DNA of 64,000 nt from an uncultured Clostridia bacterium (GCA_937876985.1 CALEFT010000054.1:1-64000); one strand, 5' to 3'. Shown: positions 1 through 9,584, counted from the first letter of the stretch. The notes: generated by a model from the sequence alone, not told the origin. Translations and numbers: made by a program.

Positions 1-50
1 TCAACAAATCTGTCAACAGATTAGCCCGATTTTGTTGACAAAACTGTTGA
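1..50. repeat. Imperfect inverted repeat at the window edge
   Basis: Arms at 1-19 and 32-50 match at about 15 of 19 positions when one is reverse-complemented, with a 12-nt loop. Both arms contain GTCAACA/TGTTGAC-like blocks. It lies next to the dispersed 50-bp hairpin at 62-111. It could be a terminator of a gene outside the window or part of a repeat element; the left edge is cut, so its full extent is unknown. Confidence 0.4.
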
Positions 51-61
51 CGGAGCCTTTG

Positions 62-111
62 TCAGCAAGAAGTTCATCAAAACGGGGTTTCCTGGGTGAA
101 CTTTCTGCTGA
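62..111 (-). repeat. Dispersed 50-bp hairpin repeat, copy 1 (reverse orientation)
   Basis: On the minus strand this reads TCAGCAGAAAGTTCACCC...GAACTTCTTGCTGA, nearly identical to the three tandem copies at 45628-45799 and the partial copy at 57233. The outer 15 bases on each side pair, so each copy can form a stem-loop. It lies just beyond the 3' end of the dehydrogenase gene. No transposase is nearby, so it looks like a non-autonomous or REP-like intergenic repeat. Confidence 0.75.
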
Positions 112-181
112 AAACAAATCCTTCACCAGCCAACCGAGAAACAGACAATCCAACCAAGAAGCAAACAATCAAATCACAAAA

Positions 182-1243
182 TCAGTTCACCACATTAATA
201 GGATTTTCATCTACAAAGGAAGCCAAATTATCAGCTGCAACCTGTATCAACCTTGCGCGAGTCTCCTTTGGTGCCCAAGCGATATGTGGAGTAATGATAC
301 AATTAGGCGCACCAAGCAAAGGGTTGTCAGCCTTCATTGGCTCTACGGAAATTACGTCACATGCATAGCCACCAAGCTTGCCAGTTTTTAACGCCTCTGA
401 AACATCTGCTTCAACTGCAACTGGTCCTCGTGCCGTGTTTATTGCAAGAAGTCCGTCCTTAGCTTTCGCGAGTAAATCTTTGCATAGCAATCCGTTCGTT
501 TCAGGCGTAAGCGGACAATGGAAAGAAATTACATCAGCAAGTCTAATCGCTTCATCAAGCGTCATCAAATCAATCACCGTGCCGCGTGCCACACCAGCCG
601 AGCAATCAGCACCAGCCGAGCAATCAGCACCAGCCGCGCCGCCAGCACATGAATCCACATCCAAAATAGGAAGCTTTTTCTCAAGGGGCATTGTATGCGG
701 AACTCCGATGACTTTCATTCCGAGAGCTACTGCTACTCGGGCTACCTGGCGTCCGATTTTGCCCATTCCGACAACGACCATTGTTTTGCCAGCAAGCTCC
801 ATAAGTGGCGCGATTGTGTAGCAGAATTGTGGGCTTTTCACCCAGCCGCCGTCGTGTACGGACGCGCTATGGATTCCAACCTTCGCCGCGAGTTCGAGCA
901 TCAACGCTATCGCCATCTGCGCCGTCGCGAAAGTCGCGTACTCTGGCACATTCGTGACCGTCACGCTATGCGCGGAAGCTGCCTTTAAGTCAACCACGTT
1001 AAATCCTGTCGCGAGGACTCCAATGTATTTAAGCTTAGGTAATTTCTCAAACGCCTCTTCGTCGAAAAGCGTTTTATTCGTAAACAAAACCTCGGCATCC
1101 TTCGCTCTCTCGATTAGCTGGTCTTGTGTCGTCACGTCGTATGCTGTAAAAGTTCCGCCAGTTTCTTCGGCGAACTTCGAAATTGCTTCCCAACTAAGAT
1201 CTCCTGGATTTGCTGCAGATGCATCAAGTATTACTATGTTCAT
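182..1243 (-). CDS. D-isomer-specific 2-hydroxyacid dehydrogenase (hydroxypyruvate reductase/glycerate dehydrogenase-like)
   Basis: The 353-aa product is a cytosolic NAD(P)-dependent 2-hydroxyacid dehydrogenase that interconverts 2-oxoacids and D-2-hydroxyacids. Visible motifs are the Rossmann glycine loop VVGMGKIGRQVA, the family signature INTARGP and the catalytic-histidine segment HIAWAPKETR near the C-terminus. The start is the ATG at 1243, because AAGGAG lies 7 nt upstream of it; an in-frame ATG at 1258 overlaps that ribosome binding site. Between the nucleotide-binding strand and the segment LDEAIRLADVISFHCPLT there is an extra low-complexity Ala/Gly/Cys stretch containing GADCSA twice, encoded by an 18-bp tandem repeat. 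The exact substrate cannot be told from sequence. The gene stands alone and is divergent from the lipoprotein cluster. Confidence 0.88.
   Translation of the reverse strand: MNIVILDASAANPGDLSWEAISKFAEETGGTFTAYDVTTQDQLIERAKDAEVLFTNKTLFDEEAFEKLPKLKYIGVLATGFNVVDLKAASAHSVTVTNVPEYATFATAQMAIALMLELAAKVGIHSASVHDGGWVKSPQFCYTIAPLMELAGKTMVVVGMGKIGRQVARVAVALGMKVIGVPHTMPLEKKLPILDVDSCAGGAAGADCSAGADCSAGVARGTVIDLMTLDEAIRLADVISFHCPLTPETNGLLCKDLLAKAKDGLLAINTARGPVAVEADVSEALKTGKLGGYACDVISVEPMKADNPLLGAPNCIITPHIAWAPKETRARLIQVAADNLASFVDENPINVVN
592..636 (-). repeat. 18-bp in-frame tandem repeat inside the dehydrogenase gene
   Basis: Two full copies of an 18-bp unit (CACCAGCCGAGCAATCAG on the plus strand) and a partial third copy add repeated GADCSA residues to the dehydrogenase. 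The period is a multiple of three, so the frame is kept. It probably arose by slippage and lies in a surface-loop position relative to the family fold. Confidence 0.8.
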
Positions 1244-1358
1244 TTTGTCTCCTTGCATAGCTACGGTTTTGTTATCAAACTAACACCGCGCTACGCTCAT
1301 AAGTATTTTGAATTACATTAGCACAAAAACAAAATATCAGTCAATCAGAAAAATGATA

Positions 1359-1395
1359 TGCACCAATGATGCATCTTGTATGCAACAAAGTGCGA
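1359..1395. promoter_or_regulatory. Two copies of a putative operator, TGCA-N7-TGCA-like
   Basis: TGCACCAATGATGCA (1359-1373) and TGCAACAAAGTGCGA (1381-1395) sit in the roughly 300-bp gap between the divergent dehydrogenase and the first binding lipoprotein. The same near-palindromic 15-mer recurs at 9649-9663 (before the fourth lipoprotein) and at 12272-12286 and 12448-12462 (before the permease operon). A shared regulator of this cluster is inferred; none is encoded here. The rest of the gap holds no gene I can support. Confidence 0.5.
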
Positions 1396-1513
1396 CAATC
1401 ACTATGGAGGATGATGTATGAAGATGATGAATCGAGAAGATATATTGAAATGAGAAGACTATAGTCCGTATAGATTCGCGCAGACCCATAGGTGCTCATG
1501 CGTACTGATTTAT

Positions 1514-1521
1514 GTTATAAG
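1514..1521 (+). promoter_or_regulatory. Possible extended -10 promoter for the first binding lipoprotein
   Basis: TGTTATAAG resembles an extended -10 (TG-N-TATAAT). It lies 25 nt upstream of the start codon, and AAGGAGG follows at 1531-1537. No convincing -35 was found, so this is tentative. Confidence 0.3.
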
Positions 1522-1546
1522 ATTTGAAGTAAGGAGGACTTAGTCT

Positions 1547-4075
1547 ATGAGAGACGACAAGAACTGTAAGAACTGCAATAACTGCAAGAACTGCAAGGAA
1601 GTTTATGCCATGAATAAGCCAGCAGTCAAACTAATGGCTGTGTTCCTTGGGTTTATTATGGTTTTTCAGATAGTGGCATGTGATAAAAAGAATACTTACG
1701 AGCCAGAATATGTAACCTCCGATGCACTTTGGTACGAGTCTACCAGAGTTGTGCTAGAAAGGATGCTTTTCGAGAACGAGGTAGAGTATTCTGACTCGCA
1801 GCTGGTGGGCGTTTCCGGGGACTATATTGTTTCGCGAATTAGTGGCAGCTACAAGATTCCTGACGATGCGAATTTCGCGGAGGTTGATTACAGCGACTTT
1901 GAGATTGGGATGCTTGTGACGCACGATTTTGAGGGCAATGTTGTAGGCTCGTTTGATTATCGAGCGGAAATTTCTGATAAACTTTCTAGCGCGGGCTATG
2001 ATGTGTATTTTAGCATTGACGATATGGGCGTGTTTGGCGAGGACGAGGCGGTTGTTGGCGTCGTGGAGCTTCAGGATAAGGCTACCTATTTGTCTGTTGG
2101 GCTAGCGCTAGTTCGTATCGATTTGGAGACAAAGGAGCTTAGTCTTGACTTGGATTTTGGCAGCGATTTTGATGCTAATCCTAATGAGAATGTAGATTAT
2201 TATGTGCAAGATTATGTGCCACTTGGTGGCGGCAAGATGCTTATTATGCTCTATGTTAGCGATATGAGTTTGATGACAAGTTCGTATGTTTTTGTGGTTA
2301 TTGACGAGGATTCTTATGTCGTTTCTGACATGCGTGAGGTTTTCCCAGATTATAATTTCTATGATGTATATTCGCCGTTTCCTGCGACTAGTCTTGGCGA
2401 AGAGTATGTGTATATTCCTTTTGCGCTTAGAGATAGTAGTGGCGTAAGCTGCATTTTGCTTGATACTGAGACTGGTATAGCGACGCTTGCTACGGATGTT
2501 GAGCTTAATGAAGACGCGGTCATGGGACGTCGGGGTCTATATAACACGCTTGATAGCGGAACCTTTCAAATCGCAGCAGATGGAGTTTACTCTCTCGACA
2601 CTTCGACTTACTCGAAAAGCATAATTCTTTCCTTCCAAGACACGAATGTGAATCTTGGTGAGACGATGTACATGATGCCGCTTTATGTTGATGATTCTAA
2701 AGTAGTGATTGGGTCATACATCTGGTTTCCTGATGGCTCAGCAGAGGGTGTGGTGTACATTCTCGATAAGGCAGAAGTTAATCCAAACGTAGGTAAGGAA
2801 ATAATCACTATCGGCTGTATTGACGATACCAAGTTAAGTGGTGCTGTTGGTAGTGCGGCTTATGTTTTTAATGAGCAAAGTGAGGATGCGTTTATTAGGT
2901 TTAAGTTCTACTTTGTTGGCGATTACTTGAATTATTCTGCTATTGGAAATAGCGATGACTACAACATGAGCCAGATGCTGATAAATAACGCAATGGCGCA
3001 GATGAATGACATCGCGATTAGCGATATCCTATCTGGTGATGGACCTGACATCATATTAAATGCACATAATCTTAATACAATTCAAAGTGATGAGTATCTA
3101 TATGACATGAGTGAATTTATCGGAGAAAATTTCTCTGATGAAGAGCTATATATGTCAATAGTTGATGCGGCAAGAACAACTTCTGGTTCAAACGAGGGAG
3201 TACTTTATTCGATTCCATTATCGTTTGGCCTTAGAGGACTTTTGATTAACGAGACGACAGCGCGTCTGGAATTAGATGAGAGCGTTACTGGATTTACATT
3301 TGAAGAATATGGCGCTATCGTGTCTGAGGAATTTAATGGTAATGATCCGATGAGCGAAGGCTTTTCATCTAGGATTGGAGCATTTACGTTCTTCTTAGAA
3401 TTACACGGTAACGAGTTCTTGAATGCTGAAGGAGAAGTAGATTTTGCAAATGAGACTTTCTATGAATTGTCGGAATATGTTCTTACGAATATCCCAGAAG
3501 AGAGGGGAGTTGGCGCGTTTACAAATCGCTTCGGACAGGTCGTTGGAATAAGTGATTTTACGGCCTACATTATGTTTTCTTGCAGAAATGATGCCGACTA
3601 TTCTCTATATGGATATCCGACAAATGATGGTCGTGGTCCAAGTGTTGAATTCTTAGATTCCATAGCGATTTCTGCGAATACGAATATCGAGCTTTGCCAA
3701 GAATTCGTAAGGCTTGTTCTTCAGGTAGAGTCGATGACTAATGATACATCAGGATGGTTCAGAATTAACCGTGAGGCAAATAGAGAGAATATCGATTACG
3801 ATATCGAGATGCATAATTCGCAGTACTATGAAGTACAAGGCTACGGATATTCAGAACAAGAGCTTATGAATATGAATCTTTGGCTAATCGGAGAAGCAGA
3901 AGTAGAGGCTTTCGAAGAGCTAGTTTCTAGTGCATCGTATTTTTCTTCGCTAGAGCCAGCAATAGTGAATATTGCATGTGAAGAAATTGGTGCATATTTT
4001 GCAGGACAAAAGTCAATAGAGGAGGTGGCAGAAACGATAAATGACAGAGCACAGACAGTGCTCGATGAGAGGTAA
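1547..4075 (+). CDS. Large extracellular solute-binding lipoprotein, paralog 1 of 4
   Basis: The 842-aa lipoprotein is predicted to be anchored outside the membrane and to deliver a ligand, probably a carbohydrate, to an ABC importer. A hydrophobic signal segment ends in the lipobox IVAC. The next ~370 residues are beta-rich with blade-like repeats. From about residue 410, where NPNVGKEIITIG begins, the protein looks like a family-1 binding protein, with SGDGPDIILNA and the C-terminal segment EEIGAYFAGQ shared by all four paralogs. The start at 1547 has AAGGAGG 9 nt upstream. An alternative start at 1610 would give a conventional signal peptide. The extra 21 residues hold a Cys repeat, C-K-N-C-N-N-C-K-N-C, from a 9-bp DNA repeat. 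The ligand is unknown. The nearest permeases are at 12.5 kb. Confidence 0.8.
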   Translation: MRDDKNCKNCNNCKNCKEVYAMNKPAVKLMAVFLGFIMVFQIVACDKKNTYEPEYVTSDALWYESTRVVLERMLFENEVEYSDSQLVGVSGDYIVSRISGSYKIPDDANFAEVDYSDFEIGMLVTHDFEGNVVGSFDYRAEISDKLSSAGYDVYFSIDDMGVFGEDEAVVGVVELQDKATYLSVGLALVRIDLETKELSLDLDFGSDFDANPNENVDYYVQDYVPLGGGKMLIMLYVSDMSLMTSSYVFVVIDEDSYVVSDMREVFPDYNFYDVYSPFPATSLGEEYVYIPFALRDSSGVSCILLDTETGIATLATDVELNEDAVMGRRGLYNTLDSGTFQIAADGVYSLDTSTYSKSIILSFQDTNVNLGETMYMMPLYVDDSKVVIGSYIWFPDGSAEGVVYILDKAEVNPNVGKEIITIGCIDDTKLSGAVGSAAYVFNEQSEDAFIRFKFYFVGDYLNYSAIGNSDDYNMSQMLINNAMAQMNDIAISDILSGDGPDIILNAHNLNTIQSDEYLYDMSEFIGENFSDEELYMSIVDAARTTSGSNEGVLYSIPLSFGLRGLLINETTARLELDESVTGFTFEEYGAIVSEEFNGNDPMSEGFSSRIGAFTFFLELHGNEFLNAEGEVDFANETFYELSEYVLTNIPEERGVGAFTNRFGQVVGISDFTAYIMFSCRNDADYSLYGYPTNDGRGPSVEFLDSIAISANTNIELCQEFVRLVLQVESMTNDTSGWFRINREANRENIDYDIEMHNSQYYEVQGYGYSEQELMNMNLWLIGEAEVEAFEELVSSASYFSSLEPAIVNIACEEIGAYFAGQKSIEEVAETINDRAQTVLDER
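1559..1594 (+). repeat. 9-bp tandem repeat (four copies) coding a CxxCxxCxxC N-terminus
   Basis: Four consecutive copies of AAGAACTGC, with one or two base changes, lie directly after the start codon of the first lipoprotein. They encode a cysteine at every third residue. The other three paralogs lack this segment, so it looks like a recent local expansion. Confidence 0.75.
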
Positions 4076-4109
4076 AAATGAATGAACTATACTAGTAAAT
4101 ATAAACAAG

Positions 4110-4118
4110 TGTTATAAT
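4110..4118 (+). promoter_or_regulatory. Extended -10 promoter for binding lipoprotein 2
   Basis: TGTTATAAT is a full extended -10 element about 100 nt upstream of the start codon at 4222. The leader between them contains GCTTTTCGAGAAGG at 4141. No terminator was seen between lipoprotein 1 and this site, so readthrough from upstream is possible. Confidence 0.5.
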
Positions 4119-4221
4119 GGACTAGTGCGATGTAAATAATGCTTTTCGAGAAGGAAAGCGAGAGAACAATTTTTAAGTAAGAAAAAGACGTAAAATACCA
4201 GTATGAAGGAGGATTTACGGA

Positions 4222-6774
4222 ATGAAAAAAAGCACTTTTACGAAGCTTGTCGCGACTTTGCTTATCACGGCGACAATCGGTGCCGCTGCTGGCTGCTCCA
4301 AGAAGGGCGAGAATGGCAAGGACCCGGTGTATGTTGCTGAGGATAGCTTGTGGTATAACGCGACTAGAGTAGAACTTGAGGAGGTTACTTACGATAGGCC
4401 AACAGACTATTTGTATTCCGAGGTAATCGGAGGCAACGAGGAATATATCGTTGCTAGAGTTGATGGCTCTTACACGATGGATTATTCATCGTTTACAGAT
4501 GAGGACTGGGAAAATATAGACTATAGTGATTATTCCATTTGCGATATCATAAAGTACGGAACAGATGGTCAGATTATTTCTCAGATTGATCTTAATAGCG
4601 AAGTTAAGACTATAATAGAAGCTGAAGAAATGGATGTTACATGGTACGTCAACAACACTTACTATGGTGAAGGCAAGGTTTATTCCATTCTCGGTATGTA
4701 CGACAATGTGACATATGAGGATATAGGAAACGCTTTAGTAGTACTTGATGTTGACACAGAAGAAATTTCTGTAGAATTAGATTTGGATCTCGGAATTCCG
4801 CAGACACAGAGTATGGACGAGTTTTATAGCCTTGAAAGAGTTATTCCACTTCCAGACGGAAGACTTTTGACAACTGTTTGGTGTAACGCAGGGGAAACCT
4901 ATTCGTACATTCTTACTATTATCAATGAAGATGGAACAACAGAAACTCTTGATTTGAGAGATGAATTCCCAAATCTTAGTATCTTTGATATCTCAAGCTC
5001 CTTCCCTAGCGATACTGACGGTGTCATATATTTGAATGCATCCATTGATGGTGAAAGCGGCATGAGATACTTGGAGTTAGACTATAACAATTTGACTATC
5101 ACGGAAGCTGCTGACGACGTAATCGATTCAAAATTAGCAAACGAATTGTATTACTTCGAGTCACTTTCTAACGGCTTGTTTGGAGTAGAGCCTAACGGTG
5201 TTTATCAGGCTGATTTGTCAACAGGCGAGAAAACTAGCGTTTTGAGCTTTGCTGACACTAATATCGATCTTTCAGAAGTTCAGAACATGAAGCCTTTGCT
5301 TGTAACAGAAGAGAGAATCATGGTTGTAGGAACTATTTATAATTATGGAGTAAGTGGCCGCAGCGAGACATCTGGCGTCCTCTACTCTTTCGAAAAGGCA
5401 GACAGCAATCCAAATGCAGGCAAGGAAATCATCACAATTGGCTGTGTCGGCGAGTACAACCTAAGTGCATCAGTTGCTCATGCAGCATATCTATTTAATA
5501 ACACAAACGAAGATGCATTCATTCAGTTTACTTTCTATACAGAAGAAGACTATTACGATTACGATGCTATAAATGAGGCAGGCGACGACTATGAGGAAGT
5601 AACAAATGTTATTGCAGCAGGTGAGGCCGAGATGGCAAACGCTGTTGCGATGGACATGATTTCCGGTGACGGCCCAGATATCATTCTTAATGCGTACGAT
5701 ATCGTTTCACTCCAAAACGATGAATATCTATTCGATATGAGAGATTTTATCTCTGCGAACTTTACAGATGACGATTTATTCTTCTCTGTTATCGACGCAG
5801 CTTCGCAAGGAGACAAGCTCTATAATATCCCACTTAATTTTGCAATTACTGGAATTGTAACAAATGAGTCTAGAGTTGATTTGGCTAGCGGCGTTGGCTT
5901 CACATTCGAAGAGTACGAAGCATTTGTAGAAAATGAGTGTAACGGAACAAACCCAATTGCAATGTACACTAATAGAATCGATGTATTCGATCAGCTATTG
6001 CGCATGAACGGCGACATGTTCTTTGACGCAGAAAGTGGAACAGTAGCATTCGAGACAGAAGAATTCTACGAGCTTTGCGAATATGTTCTAGAGAACATTC
6101 CAGAAGAATATAGTTACGAAGATATGGATTCAGGTTTCTATTATACGGAGACTGCAGTTGCATCTGGTTCTGCTACTGAAGCATCCTTACTTAGCAATGC
6201 ATACTGGGACGATAACAATGGCTACGGTACTGCATGGAGAAGTACTATCTATGACTTTAGCTCATATGTATACGAGATAATCAGAGCTGGTGAGGACCTA
6301 AGAATGTATGGTTATCCATCTGCTGATGGCCGTGGCCCAAGCGCTGAGATTTTGAATTCAATCGCAATTTCTGCTAATGCAAACACGGATCTTTGCTGCG
6401 AATTCGTAAAGACAGTTATCAGCTACGACGGAATGAGCGCAGACAACACAGGCTGGCTCAACATCAACGTTCAGGCTACAAATGAGAAAGTGCAGGATGT
6501 AGTAGATATCGAGAATGAGGGCTACAACAATATGCTCGAAGACGGTTGGACAGAGCAAGAACTAGAGAACATGGGATATAGCTTGATTGGCGAGACAGCA
6601 ATCGATGACTTTAGAACAGTGATTGATTCCATATCTAGCATCGTATCCTTAGACCCATCTATCGTGCAGATTGTAAACGAGGAAATCGGCGCATACTTCT
6701 CTGGTCAGAAGGACATCGAGCAGGTAGCTGCAACAATCTCAGACCGTGCTCAGACAGTTCTCGACGAGCGTTAA
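4222..6774 (+). CDS. Large extracellular solute-binding lipoprotein, paralog 2 of 4
   Basis: The 850-aa lipoprotein has a signal peptide ending in the lipobox GAAAGC, followed by KKGENGKD. It shares the architecture of its neighbours: a beta-rich N-terminal half of about 390 residues, then a binding-protein domain starting at NPNAGKEIITIGCVG, including SGDGPDIILNAYD and GFTFEEYEAFV, and the common end INDRAQTVLDER (here ISDRAQTVLDER). AAGGAGG lies 9-10 nt before the ATG and fixes the start. The closest relative by eye is paralog 3 (the end, the GFTFEEY region and the FVENECNG segment all match). It is predicted to work with the permeases at 12.5-14.8 kb; the ligand is unknown. Confidence 0.8.
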   Translation: MKKSTFTKLVATLLITATIGAAAGCSKKGENGKDPVYVAEDSLWYNATRVELEEVTYDRPTDYLYSEVIGGNEEYIVARVDGSYTMDYSSFTDEDWENIDYSDYSICDIIKYGTDGQIISQIDLNSEVKTIIEAEEMDVTWYVNNTYYGEGKVYSILGMYDNVTYEDIGNALVVLDVDTEEISVELDLDLGIPQTQSMDEFYSLERVIPLPDGRLLTTVWCNAGETYSYILTIINEDGTTETLDLRDEFPNLSIFDISSSFPSDTDGVIYLNASIDGESGMRYLELDYNNLTITEAADDVIDSKLANELYYFESLSNGLFGVEPNGVYQADLSTGEKTSVLSFADTNIDLSEVQNMKPLLVTEERIMVVGTIYNYGVSGRSETSGVLYSFEKADSNPNAGKEIITIGCVGEYNLSASVAHAAYLFNNTNEDAFIQFTFYTEEDYYDYDAINEAGDDYEEVTNVIAAGEAEMANAVAMDMISGDGPDIILNAYDIVSLQNDEYLFDMRDFISANFTDDDLFFSVIDAASQGDKLYNIPLNFAITGIVTNESRVDLASGVGFTFEEYEAFVENECNGTNPIAMYTNRIDVFDQLLRMNGDMFFDAESGTVAFETEEFYELCEYVLENIPEEYSYEDMDSGFYYTETAVASGSATEASLLSNAYWDDNNGYGTAWRSTIYDFSSYVYEIIRAGEDLRMYGYPSADGRGPSAEILNSIAISANANTDLCCEFVKTVISYDGMSADNTGWLNINVQATNEKVQDVVDIENEGYNNMLEDGWTEQELENMGYSLIGETAIDDFRTVIDSISSIVSLDPSIVQIVNEEIGAYFSGQKDIEQVAATISDRAQTVLDER

Positions 6775-6830
6775 TCGGCTCTCGAAGATGCGTCTAACAC
6801 GCGACTACAATTTACAAATATTGCTTTTCG

Positions 6831-6862
6831 AAGGAGTCTACTAGTTAGGCTCCTTCTTCTTA
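6831..6862 (+). terminator. Weak stem-loop terminator after lipoprotein 2
   Basis: AAGGAG (6831-6836) pairs with CTCCTT (6850-6855), followed by a T-rich stretch TCTTCTTATTTAT. The stem is short and the T-run interrupted. It partly overlaps a GCTTTTCGA motif at 6823. Confidence 0.45.
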
Positions 6863-6959
6863 TTTATACTAAAATAGAAGCGCTAGCCAAGCTCCAGCCC
6901 CTCTCGAAAAGCAAGATTTATCAACAAGTACAAAAAGGTCTAGCATTTCAGATTTCCTA

Positions 6960-6968
6960 TGATATAAT
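6960..6968 (+). promoter_or_regulatory. Extended -10 promoter for binding lipoprotein 3
   Basis: TGATATAAT is an extended -10 element about 70 nt upstream of the start at 7036. No convincing -35 is visible, as expected for an extended -10 promoter. Confidence 0.5.
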
Positions 6969-7035
6969 GAACGCGATATCGTTTGTGGTTGAGGAAGAGC
7001 CACGGACCGATAGCAAAATTAGGAGGATTTTTATA

Positions 7036-9531
7036 ATGAGAAAACATCTAATGACAAGACTTCTTGCCATGACTGTTGCTATTGTTATTTTTGTTGCATC
7101 AGTCGGTTGCTCTAAGAAAGACGACAAGAAGCAAGCACAGTATGTAGATGAGAATTCTACATGGTTTAATTCCACAAGAATAGAATTAGAAGAGGTTACT
7201 TTCGACAGAGAAGTTGACGACGCATATGGCGCGCAAATTATCGGAAGTAATGACGAGTACATTTTTGTAAAGACAGAAGGAATGTACGCAATCGACTACG
7301 CCTCGATGACAGAAGAGGAAATGAGTAACATCGAATATTCCGACCTTATGATCAACGGAATTGCGAAGTACAATTTCAGCGGCGAGCTCATCGAGCATAT
7401 AAATTTGAACGAGAACATCGATGAAGCAATTGAGGCATCCGGACGCGACCTATCCTTCTTCGCAAATTCCACATTTGCATGTGGCAACAAAGTTATGCAG
7501 ATTATCGCCCTAACAAATCTTACAACATACATGGAAGAGGGCCTTGGTCTAGTAACACTCGACATGACTACTGGCGAAGTAGAAGTTGACCTCGAAGCAG
7601 ATTTTGGCTTTGTACCAGATTCTAGTCATTACTACTCTCCAGAGAGAACAACTACGCTAGCAAACGGCGACACGCTTCTTACAGTATGGGTAAGCGACCT
7701 AATGGGAAACGAAACCTCTTATATTCTCTGTGTCCTTAGAGCAGACGGTACAATCGACGCACTTGATTTGACACAGGCGCTCCCAGGTGTTTCAATTTAC
7801 GACATCCCAGAAATCGTACTAGCATCTGATGTATCCGATAGTGCGGTATATCTTCCAACATATCAAATGGACAGTTCTGACTCTAGCATGCTGCTTTTCG
7901 ATGCAGAGACAATGGAAGTAAGCGAAGTAGAGCTTGAGCTCGAAGATGACTTAGAGGATTATAGATTCACCAACATCGCAAGCGGCTCCTACGGCATCGG
8001 CGAAAAGGGCATCGTCACACGCGACAACACAACAGGCGAGCTTACAGACGTAATGCTATTTTCCGAGACAAACGTCGACATCAACGAGGTTGCATATAAC
8101 GCTAATCCAATGAGCGTCACAGACGACAAAATCATCGTAGGTGGTTCCCGCTGGAACGCGGCAGAAGGTAACTACACAATGTTCGTTTACACATTCGAGC
8201 GAGCAGAAGCAAACCCAAATGCTGGCAAGGAAATCATCACAGTAGGCTTCATGTCAGGCACAAGCGGAATCAGCGCTGCAGTATCTAACGCAGCCTACCA
8301 GTTCAACACAACAAACGAAGATGCATTCGTAGTTTTCGATGCATTTGACACAAGTGAATACATCGACTACGACGCAATCGACGGCGCGTCTGATGATACA
8401 GAGCGTGCAAACCTTATCAACCAGGCAGAGGCTGACATCAGCAACGCAATTGCAATGGAAATCATGTCCGGCGAAGGTCCAGACATCATCCTCGACGCAT
8501 CGAGCATTATTGCTCTTCAAAATGACGAATACCTATTCGACCTAAGCTCATTCATTAGCGAGAACTTCACAAATGACGAGCTTTTCACTTCCGTAGTTGA
8601 TGCAGCACGCGTAGGCGACAAGCTCTACTACATGCCACTTAACTTCGGCATCGCAGGAATCGCAACAAATGAATCTCGCGTAAACACAGCTAGTGGCGTC
8701 GGCTTCACATTCGAAGAGTACACTGACTTCGTCGAAAACGAGTGCAACGGAGCAAACCCACTTTCTGCTTACATGGGTAGACTAGAAGTCTTCGAGAACA
8801 TTCTTGCATCTCAAAGTGAGTACTTCTACAACCCTTCTGAGAACGAAGTTTCTTTCGATAGCGAAGAATTCTATGAGCTTGCAAATTACATTTCCGAGAA
8901 TGTCACAGAAGATGCTGTAAATTCCGAGAGCTACGAAGGCATAATGATAATTGAAAATAATTCAAGTGCAAACGGTGGAATGGGAGAAGCATGGGCAACA
9001 TCACTTTCCAATAGATACGCATATGTATCTGAGTTCTTGTACGCTGGTGAAGACATTGTTATTTGCGGCTACCCATCAGTAGACGGCCGTGGTCCATCTG
9101 TTCAGGTACAAAATTCAATCTCCGTATCAGCACTAGCAAACACTGAGCTATGCTGCGAGTTTGTAAAGCTAGTACTAAGCTACGAGGCTTCATCTGCCGA
9201 CGGAGACGCACCATTCTCAATCAACAGACAGGCAACAATCGATTCCGTTCAGAGCGCAATCGATACAGAGAACACATACTTCTACGAGATCATGGATATG
9301 GGCTTCACAGAGCAGGAAGTAGAGAATATGGGTATCCGTCTAATCGACGAGAGTGGAATCACACGTCTTACTGAAATGATTGACTCAGTTTCAAATGTTC
9401 TTTCACTCGACCCAGCAGTAAATCAGGTTGTATGTGAGGAAATCGGTGCATTCTTCGCAGGTCAAAAGACAATCGAAGAAGTTGCAAATACAATCAACGA
9501 CCGCGTCCAGACAGTTCTCGACGAGCGTTAA
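7036..9531 (+). CDS. Large extracellular solute-binding lipoprotein, paralog 3 of 4
   Basis: The start is set at the ATG at 7036 because AGGAGG lies at 7021-7026. The longer frame opening at 6967 includes the promoter and would bury the signal peptide. The 831-aa product begins MRKHLMTRLLAMTV and has the lipobox SVGC followed by SKKDDKK. A beta-rich N-terminal half is followed from NPNAGKEIITVGFMSG by a binding-protein domain containing SGEGPDIILDASS, GFTFEEYTDFVENECNG and the shared EEIGAFFAGQ C-terminal segment. It ends with the same INDR-QTVLDER tail as paralogs 1 and 2. A good terminator follows at 9585. It is predicted to bind a ligand for an ABC importer outside the membrane. Confidence 0.8.
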   Translation: MRKHLMTRLLAMTVAIVIFVASVGCSKKDDKKQAQYVDENSTWFNSTRIELEEVTFDREVDDAYGAQIIGSNDEYIFVKTEGMYAIDYASMTEEEMSNIEYSDLMINGIAKYNFSGELIEHINLNENIDEAIEASGRDLSFFANSTFACGNKVMQIIALTNLTTYMEEGLGLVTLDMTTGEVEVDLEADFGFVPDSSHYYSPERTTTLANGDTLLTVWVSDLMGNETSYILCVLRADGTIDALDLTQALPGVSIYDIPEIVLASDVSDSAVYLPTYQMDSSDSSMLLFDAETMEVSEVELELEDDLEDYRFTNIASGSYGIGEKGIVTRDNTTGELTDVMLFSETNVDINEVAYNANPMSVTDDKIIVGGSRWNAAEGNYTMFVYTFERAEANPNAGKEIITVGFMSGTSGISAAVSNAAYQFNTTNEDAFVVFDAFDTSEYIDYDAIDGASDDTERANLINQAEADISNAIAMEIMSGEGPDIILDASSIIALQNDEYLFDLSSFISENFTNDELFTSVVDAARVGDKLYYMPLNFGIAGIATNESRVNTASGVGFTFEEYTDFVENECNGANPLSAYMGRLEVFENILASQSEYFYNPSENEVSFDSEEFYELANYISENVTEDAVNSESYEGIMIIENNSSANGGMGEAWATSLSNRYAYVSEFLYAGEDIVICGYPSVDGRGPSVQVQNSISVSALANTELCCEFVKLVLSYEASSADGDAPFSINRQATIDSVQSAIDTENTYFYEIMDMGFTEQEVENMGIRLIDESGITRLTEMIDSVSNVLSLDPAVNQVVCEEIGAFFAGQKTIEEVANTINDRVQTVLDER

Positions 9532-9584
9532 TTTGGGCTGCTCCAGAGAAAAATAAAACCATTACATTACACAGACACAATCAC

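Noticed and set aside
6967..7035. Upstream start for binding lipoprotein 3
   Set aside because: The extension overlaps the -10 element and would hide the signal peptide; AGGAGG supports the ATG at 7036.
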